This document shows, one piece after another, positions 36,349 through 41,670 of a DNA stretch of 41,670 bases. Source of the DNA: Candidatus Methylomirabilota bacterium (GTDB lineage: Bacteria; Methylomirabilota; Methylomirabilia; Methylomirabilales; JACPAU01); the NCBI GenBank assembly GCA_022614955.1, contig JAKEHP010000038.1, positions 1 through 41,670 on the forward strand. Reading direction: 5' to 3'. How positions within the stretch are numbered: position 1 is the first letter of the stretch; every line of letters starts with the position of its first letter. Both the position numbers and the translations under genes were made by a program. The notes beneath the pieces are model-generated. The model was not told the DNA's origin and did not search any database. It saw only the letters and a list, made by a program, of their open reading frames with translations.

Positions 36349-37599
36349 ATGCCCGACCCGCTACAGCCCTCCCCCGGCCGCCCCCGCCGCTTCCTGGCCT
36401 TCCTCGGCGCGATCTTCTGCGAGGCGCTCACCGTGGGGGTCGTTCCCCCGCTCCTACCGGTCATCCAGGGAGGCCTCCTGCTGAGCACCACCCAGGCTGG
36501 CCTTATCGCGGGGGCGTTCGGCTTCGCGCGCCTCTGCTGCGACCTGCCGGCAGGCTATCTGGCTGACCGGATCGGCCACCGCCGGGCGCTCCTCCTGGGC
36601 GTGGTGGCCATCCTCGCCGGCACCCTCCTCTCGGCCGTCGCGCAGGGTTTGCCCTCCCTCCTGGTCGCGCGCGGCCTGGTGGGAGTGGGCCACGCCTTCG
36701 TCTCAATCGGTAGTCTGAGCCTACTATTCCAGGCCGCACCCGCGGGGGCCCGAGGCCGGACCACCAACTGGCTGGAGATGACCGCCATCGGCGGCTTCAC
36801 GGCCGGCTCCCTTCTTGGGGGCCTGGCGGGAGCCGCCCTGGGCTGGCGGGGCGCGTTCCTCGCGGCGGCGGGCCCGTCCCTCCTGGGAGGGATCCTGGTG
36901 GTGGCAACCCTCTCGCCGGGGGACCGGGACGCCCGGCCCGGGGGGGCGGTCACACGGCCCGAGCCTTCACGCAGTGGTCCCCCTCCATCCCTCACCCGCA
37001 TGCTGGCCCTCGGCTTCCCCCCTTTCCTGGCCACCTTCAGCCTGGCGACGGGGTGGGCCGGAACCCTCTCCACCCTCTTCCCCCTCTACGGCGCGCGCGC
37101 CCTCGGGCTCCCGGCCGACGCCATCGGCCAGGCCGTCAGCCTGAGCCTCCTCGCCGATATCCTGTGCCTCATCTTCACCGGCTGGGCCGCCGATCGCTTC
37201 GGTCGCCGCGCCGTCCTGCTACCAGCTCTGGGCTGCCTCGCCGTGGGCAGCGTCCTCCTCCCCCAGACCCGGGGCCAACTGGCCTACCTGTTGGTCGGCC
37301 TCCTCCTGGGGGCCCCCTTCGCCGCCTGGATGATGCCCCCCCTCCTCCTGGGCGAACGCCTCCCCGGCGGGCTCAGCGGGCGCCGCCTTGGCTGGTACCG
37401 GTTCGTGGTGGACGCCGGGTTCGTGGCGGGGCCCGTCGGGCTGACAGCGATCGCGGATGCCGCGGGGTTCGGGGCGGCAGGGCTGGCGGGGGCGCTTGTG
37501 GCGGGGGCGTCGCTGCTTGCCGCGGCGGCGCCTCGATGGGGTCAGGGTCAGCGGAGGGAAGCGCTGGTCCGCGAGCCGACCGACCCCACCGGAGGCTAG
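36349..37599 (+). CDS. MFS transporter
   Basis: About 12 TM; GAFGFARLCCDLPAGYLADRIGHRRALLLG loop 2-3 MFS motif. Confidence 0.88.
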   Translation: MPDPLQPSPGRPRRFLAFLGAIFCEALTVGVVPPLLPVIQGGLLLSTTQAGLIAGAFGFARLCCDLPAGYLADRIGHRRALLLGVVAILAGTLLSAVAQGLPSLLVARGLVGVGHAFVSIGSLSLLFQAAPAGARGRTTNWLEMTAIGGFTAGSLLGGLAGAALGWRGAFLAAAGPSLLGGILVVATLSPGDRDARPGGAVTRPEPSRSGPPPSLTRMLALGFPPFLATFSLATGWAGTLSTLFPLYGARALGLPADAIGQAVSLSLLADILCLIFTGWAADRFGRRAVLLPALGCLAVGSVLLPQTRGQLAYLLVGLLLGAPFAAWMMPPLLLGERLPGGLSGRRLGWYRFVVDAGFVAGPVGLTAIADAAGFGAAGLAGALVAGASLLAAAAPRWGQGQRREALVREPTDPTGG

Positions 37600-38561
37600 A
37601 AGGCGGTCCTGTCTCGCGATGAGAGGGGAAAGGGCGGGGCCGCGGGGAGCTCGGGATGGGGCGACGCCTGCATCGCCCCATCCGGGTTCGCCCGCGCTGC
37701 TCGAGCGAAGCCGTACCGGAGAAGGGCCCGAGCGGCCAGCTCCCGCTGGACGCGGTTGCGGGCTTTCAGGACCACCACCATCAGGCGGCGGTCATCCTTG
37801 CGGGCGGTGGCGACGAGGCTGAACCCTGCCTCCCTGGTCCAAGCAGTCTTGACCGCCTCGACGCCGAAGTTATCGTTCAGGAGACCGAGGGAGCGGATGC
37901 GGGTGATCCTCCGATGATGGAAGCTCTTGCGGGCGAGGAGGTCCAGGGAGAGCGGATAGTCCTCAAAGAGACGGAGGGCCAGGGCGGCCATGTCCCACGC
38001 GCTGCTTCGCTGGTTGGGGGAGGGGAGGCCGTGGGCGTTGGAGAAGTGCGTCTCCGTCAGGCCCAACTCCGAGGCCCGCCGGTTCATCCGGGCCACGAAC
38101 TCTTCCTCTGTCCCCTCCAGGTATTCGGCGACGGCCACGCTGGCATCATTGGCCGAGATGACCGCTACGGCCTCCAGGAGTTTCTCGAGGGGGAGCCGCT
38201 CCCCCTTCCGGAGGGGCACGCGCGAGGAAGGGGTCCGGGCGGCCCGCGGACTGACCGGCACCTCGTCCTCCAGGCTCACCCGGCCCTCGGCCACATCCTC
38301 AAAGGCCAGGTAGAGGGTCATGAGCTTGGTGAGGCTGGCCGGGGCCAGGGAGTTCTCAGCATTCTTGCTGAAGAGCACCTCCCCGCTGACGAGATCCACC
38401 AGGAGCGCCGCCTCGGCCCGTAGGCTGGGCGGCCGCTCCACCGGGCCGGGGCCGGCCGCCGCGCCCCCTCCACCGAGGAGGAGCCCCGTCACGGCCGCCG
38501 CCAGGCCGGCCACCCGAGCCGCCCGGCGGCGCCCCTGACCCGCTTCGCTCACCTCACCCAC
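37596..38561 (-). CDS. D-alanyl-D-alanine carboxypeptidase-like (serine-type, PBP5/6 family)
   Basis: SLAPASLTKLMTLYLAFE (SxxK), ISANDASVAVAEYLEG (SxN), AVKTAWTREAGFSLVATA (KTG position reads KTA). Confidence 0.88.
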   Translation of the reverse strand: MGEVSEAGQGRRRAARVAGLAAAVTGLLLGGGGAAAGPGPVERPPSLRAEAALLVDLVSGEVLFSKNAENSLAPASLTKLMTLYLAFEDVAEGRVSLEDEVPVSPRAARTPSSRVPLRKGERLPLEKLLEAVAVISANDASVAVAEYLEGTEEEFVARMNRRASELGLTETHFSNAHGLPSPNQRSSAWDMAALALRLFEDYPLSLDLLARKSFHHRRITRIRSLGLLNDNFGVEAVKTAWTREAGFSLVATARKDDRRLMVVVLKARNRVQRELAARALLRYGFARAARANPDGAMQASPHPELPAAPPFPLSSRDRTAF

Positions 38562-38581
38562 CCTTCCCGTTCCCTCCCGCG

Positions 38582-39391
38582 CTACGCGACCACGTCTTCG
38601 CCGCCGTCTACGCCGATGGTGTTCCCGGTCATCCAGTGGGTCCCCGTCTGACAGAGGACGGCGATGGCGCTGGCCACATCCGCCGGCGTCGTGAGCCGCC
38701 GATGTGGGTTCCGCTCCCGGCCCACCTCGATCATCTTCTCGTGGCCCGGGATCTTCCGCAGAGCCGGCGTGTCGGTCACCCCCGCCCGGATGGCGTTGAC
38801 GGCGATGCCGAGGGGCGCCAGCTCCAGGGCGAGCTGCCGGATGTGGGACTCCAGCGCTGCCTTGGCCGCCGAGACCGCCCCATAGGTCGGGAAGACCCGG
38901 GTCCCGCCCGAGGAGGTCATGGCGAAGATCTTTCCCCCCTCCCGCATCAGGCCCCGCGCCACCAGGTCCTGCACCCAGTAGACGAGGCTGTGCGCCATCA
39001 CATCCAACGTCATGTCCATCTGGGGCTGGGTGATGGCCTCCTTGGGATCGGGGGCGATGTAGGGCTTGAGGGTCCCGAAGGCGAGCGAGTGCAACAGGAC
39101 CCGGATGCCGCCGGCCTCGCCCCGCTCCGCCAGGGTTTTCTCCATGTGTTCGAGCGCTTCCCGCCGCCTCTCGGGGTCGGAGGCGTTCATATTGAAAAAG
39201 ACCGCCCGGCGCCCGGCCGCCCGGATCTCCCCCTGGATCCGCTCCGCGTTGTGGAGGGTCGCCCTGCGGTCCAGGTGGACGCCGAAGATGTCCATCCCGA
39301 CCCCGGCCAGCGCCAGGGCTGTCGCCTCGCCAAAGCCGCTACTGGCCCCGAGGATGAGCCCCCAGCCCGTGAGCGTCCGCTGCGCGGCCAC
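38582..39391 (-). CDS. Enoyl-ACP reductase, FabI/FabL-like divergent SDR
   Basis: LILGASSGFGEATALALAGVGMDIFGVHLDRR; YGAVSAAK (Y-x6-K); start set to GTG 39391 (SD gaggaggggg) because a TTGATT-18-TAGAAT promoter covers the longer ORF start. Confidence 0.8.
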   Translation of the reverse strand: MAAQRTLTGWGLILGASSGFGEATALALAGVGMDIFGVHLDRRATLHNAERIQGEIRAAGRRAVFFNMNASDPERRREALEHMEKTLAERGEAGGIRVLLHSLAFGTLKPYIAPDPKEAITQPQMDMTLDVMAHSLVYWVQDLVARGLMREGGKIFAMTSSGGTRVFPTYGAVSAAKAALESHIRQLALELAPLGIAVNAIRAGVTDTPALRKIPGHEKMIEVGRERNPHRRLTTPADVASAIAVLCQTGTHWMTGNTIGVDGGEDVVA

Positions 39392-39446
39392 GACTCCCCC
39401 TCCTCTCGGCCCGGCCCCCCAAAGGGGATCGGCGAAAACTCCGCGC

Positions 39447-39476
39447 ATTCTACCCGAACGCACCGCGCCAAATCAA
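39447..39476 (-). promoter_or_regulatory. Sigma70-type promoter for the FabL-like / D,D-carboxypeptidase operon
   Basis: - strand TTGATT-18 nt-TAGAAT. Confidence 0.5.
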
Positions 39477-40306
39477 CCCGGACTCCGGGGGGCAGGGAGG
39501 GCGGTGGCGAGGAACGCCCGGAGGGCCTCCCAGTACGGCTTCGCGCCGACGATGTAGGTATCGTTGTGGCTCGCCCCCCGGATCCGGTAAAAGGCCTTCG
39601 GCTCCGCGGCGGCAGCGAAGACCTGCTCCCCCATGTCGAAGGGCACGATCTCATCCGCGTCCCCGTGCAAGACCAAGACCGGGGCCCTCACCCGGCGGAC
39701 CGCTCCCAGCGTGTCATAGCGGGAGCGGACAAGCCATCGGACGGGGAGGAACCAGTAGTGGTGCTGCGCCATGTCCAGGAGGTTCGTGAAGGGGGTCTCC
39801 AGGATCAGGGCGGCGGGATTTACCCGCACCCCCAGTTCGGCCGCCACCGCGGCCCCCAGGGAGCGACCAAAGAGGATGATCCCGCCCGGGTCCACATCCG
39901 GACGCGCACCCAGGAGCCGCCACGCGGCCTCGGCATCCTTCATGAGCCCCGCCTCCGATGGCTCCCCCTCGCTCAGGCCGTAGCCCCGGTAGTCAAAGAG
40001 AAAGACATTGATACCGAGCGCGTCGTGGAATTGGCGGAGGTTGTGAGCCCGATGGCCGATGTTGCCGGCGTTTCCATGGAGCCACAGCAGCGTAGCGCGG
40101 GCGCCCTGATGCGGGACGAACCAGCCGTGGAGCCGGACCCCATCTTCGGCCTGGAACCAAACCTCCTCGAACGGGAGGCCATAGGTGGCCGGGGTCTCGC
40201 TGAGCGCCCGCGTGGGGAAGTAGAGGAAGTAGCGCTCCACGCCGTCCTCACACCCGGCCAAGAGCCCCAGCGCGCCCGCGAGGGCCACCGCCCGCCATCG
40301 CCCCAT
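39473..40306 (-). CDS. Alpha/beta hydrolase lipoprotein (BEM46-like)
   Basis: Lipobox LLAGC; LLWLHGNAGNIGHRAHNLRQFHDALGINVFLFDYRGYGLSEGEPSE; GRSLGAAVAAELG. Confidence 0.9.
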   Translation of the reverse strand: MGRWRAVALAGALGLLAGCEDGVERYFLYFPTRALSETPATYGLPFEEVWFQAEDGVRLHGWFVPHQGARATLLWLHGNAGNIGHRAHNLRQFHDALGINVFLFDYRGYGLSEGEPSEAGLMKDAEAAWRLLGARPDVDPGGIILFGRSLGAAVAAELGVRVNPAALILETPFTNLLDMAQHHYWFLPVRWLVRSRYDTLGAVRRVRAPVLVLHGDADEIVPFDMGEQVFAAAAEPKAFYRIRGASHNDTYIVGAKPYWEALRAFLATALPAPRSPG

Positions 40307-40437
40307 CCTGTCCCCCGGCGACTATCGCAGAATCACCCGCCCCGAACAAGCGGACCCCCCGTGAGGTCCTGTCGCGCCTCGCGGTCGGCTGCCCGCCCCT
40401 GTTTGCTGGCCTTCCGAGGCTTGCTGGAGCTTCGGAG

Positions 40438-40593
40438 TCAGCGAGCCGCTTTCTTCAGTTGCTTGACAACCTCGCGCTCCTGAGCGGCACGGCCGGCGAA
40501 GGTCTGCAGCGGGGTGACCTGCCACTTCAGCACGCCCCATGCGGGTAAATTCCGCAAGAGCCGGTCTAAATCTTCGTTCGACGACCCCCATCC
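40438..40593 (-). pseudogene. Remnant C-terminal coding fragment, in frame behind the ridA stop
   Basis: Reverse-strand reading: GWGSSNEDLDRLLRNLPAWGVLKWQVTPLQTFAGRAAQEREVVKQLKKAAR*; resembles the tail of muconolactone-isomerase/dimeric alpha-beta-barrel proteins; no start codon. Confidence 0.4.
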
Positions 40594-41001
40594 CTACGTT
40601 ACCCCACTCTCTGTTTCCCTCTCGACGATTGCATCAGCCTCGAACTCGACAAGCCAGTCCGGATCAATGAACCGCGACACCTGCATGATGGTATTTGCGG
40701 GACGAATCGAGCCGAAGAACTCGCCGTGCACCGAAGCCACAGCCTGCCAATCCTCGATCCTCGTGAGCAGGGTTCGTGTCCGAACGACCTGCTCAAGTGA
40801 CGTGTCAGCTCGCTCCAATGCTTCCTTGATGATCTCAAGGCAGCGTCTGGCCTGCGCCGCCGGGTCTCCCTTTCCGACTGTGCGTCCGTCAGGTCCAAGT
40901 GGGGCGGTTCCCGACACCGCGATGATCGGCCCGACGCGAACTGCACGGGAGATCCCGACACGCGGCTCGTACGGGCTACCGCTGGAGATCAAGCGTCTCA
41001 T
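40594..41001 (-). CDS. RidA (YjgF/YER057c/UK114) family protein
   Basis: SRAVRVGPIIAVSGTAPLGPDGRTVGKGDPAAQARRCLEIIKEALERADTSLEQVVRTRTLLTRIEDW; start refined to ATG 41001. Confidence 0.88.
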   Translation of the reverse strand: MRRLISSGSPYEPRVGISRAVRVGPIIAVSGTAPLGPDGRTVGKGDPAAQARRCLEIIKEALERADTSLEQVVRTRTLLTRIEDWQAVASVHGEFFGSIRPANTIMQVSRFIDPDWLVEFEADAIVERETESGVT

Positions 41002-41079
41002 GTGTGCGTTGCTCCTCGGGAGTGTATCTTGTCGGCCCAACGCGGCACGACCCCGACCGCAGTTGCCAATGGGCAGACC

Positions 41080-41523
41080 TTACTCCACCACATAGTACCA
41101 GTTCCCATCCACGAACCGCATGGTAAGGGCATCGAAATCCCCGTGCCGATATTGCACTCTCGCCCGCGGCGGTTCGCTCGGGTCGATCGTCACGGAGTGC
41201 ACTGACCCGGGTCGCACGGTTCCATAGATCGTTTTAAACCACGCCTCGATCTTCGGCACCGCGTCTTCCCTGGCGGCCCCGCCCGCTATTCCCATCCGGG
41301 CCCGCGTGTTTCCATCGAGGTACACGAAACGGGCCGCCATGCTCCAATCGCCCTTCCTGAGTGCCCCTAACAGCTCTTCCGCCCGTGAGTGTGCGCCTTC
41401 GCGCGTCTGTGCTTCTCCCCGCGGCAACCCATCGCAGGCTCCCCCAAGCAGCACTGCAACAATGAGAGCCAAGGCCAGAGGCACCATTCTGTACGCCGAA
41501 CCCCGGATCGGGCCTTGAATCAT
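41080..41523 (-). CDS. Small lipoprotein of unknown function
   Basis: MIQGPIRGSAYRMVPLALALIVAVLLGGACDG lipobox-like. The reading frame is open upstream to the window edge, so the true start is uncertain. Confidence 0.6.
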   Translation of the reverse strand: MIQGPIRGSAYRMVPLALALIVAVLLGGACDGLPRGEAQTREGAHSRAEELLGALRKGDWSMAARFVYLDGNTRARMGIAGGAAREDAVPKIEAWFKTIYGTVRPGSVHSVTIDPSEPPRARVQYRHGDFDALTMRFVDGNWYYVVE

Positions 41524-41670
41524 GTGCCTTTGCCCGCCCAACGTTCCAGGTGAGGGGCGCGTAGCGAGCCGGTCGCTCGCCATTTTATAGACCAGGGCCG
41601 AGGTCACGCGGTTGTGCAAGATGTCCTGCTCCGGCTCCTTGAGCTGGGCGCCGGTGATCTTCACCATCGC

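Overview
High-GC bacterial chromosomal segment; an uncultivated Rokubacteria/NC10-like lineage is only a guess. It is mostly housekeeping and metabolic genes: def, a ygfZ-like gene, tldD/tldE, a heterodimeric ABC exporter, a polyamine-type ABC importer (potD-A-B-C order), GDPD, PilZ proteins, a DAO-type oxidoreductase, a THUMP protein, an M20 peptidase, queF, an AAA+/VWA chelatase-like pair followed by TatD/hydrolase/JAMM genes, an AMP-ligase–ACP–PlsC fusion, a J-domain protein, a TPP decarboxylase, fhs, a PA2779-like/TPR pair, an SH3 lipoprotein, MFS, a D,D-carboxypeptidase, a FabL-like reductase and an accessory tail with RidA and a lipoprotein. Items most worth a second look: (1) a ~101-bp MITE-like element (15739-15839) whose inverted ends supply the TAG stop codons of both convergent flanking genes; (2) an unannotated mini-operon of receiver, orphan DHp-like protein and 39-aa zinc-ribbon ORF, divergent from the AAA+/VWA operon; (3) a near-consensus sigma54 site ahead of a 70-aa single-TM protein; (4) a near-consensus sigma70 promoter, structured leader and internal terminator organising the pot operon; (5) leaderless-type promoters with TAGACT/TAGAAT -10 boxes; (6) three C-terminal gene remnants; (7) a weak integron-cassette-like arrangement at the right edge. 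All calls come from reading the sequence and supplied translations; no homology search was run.
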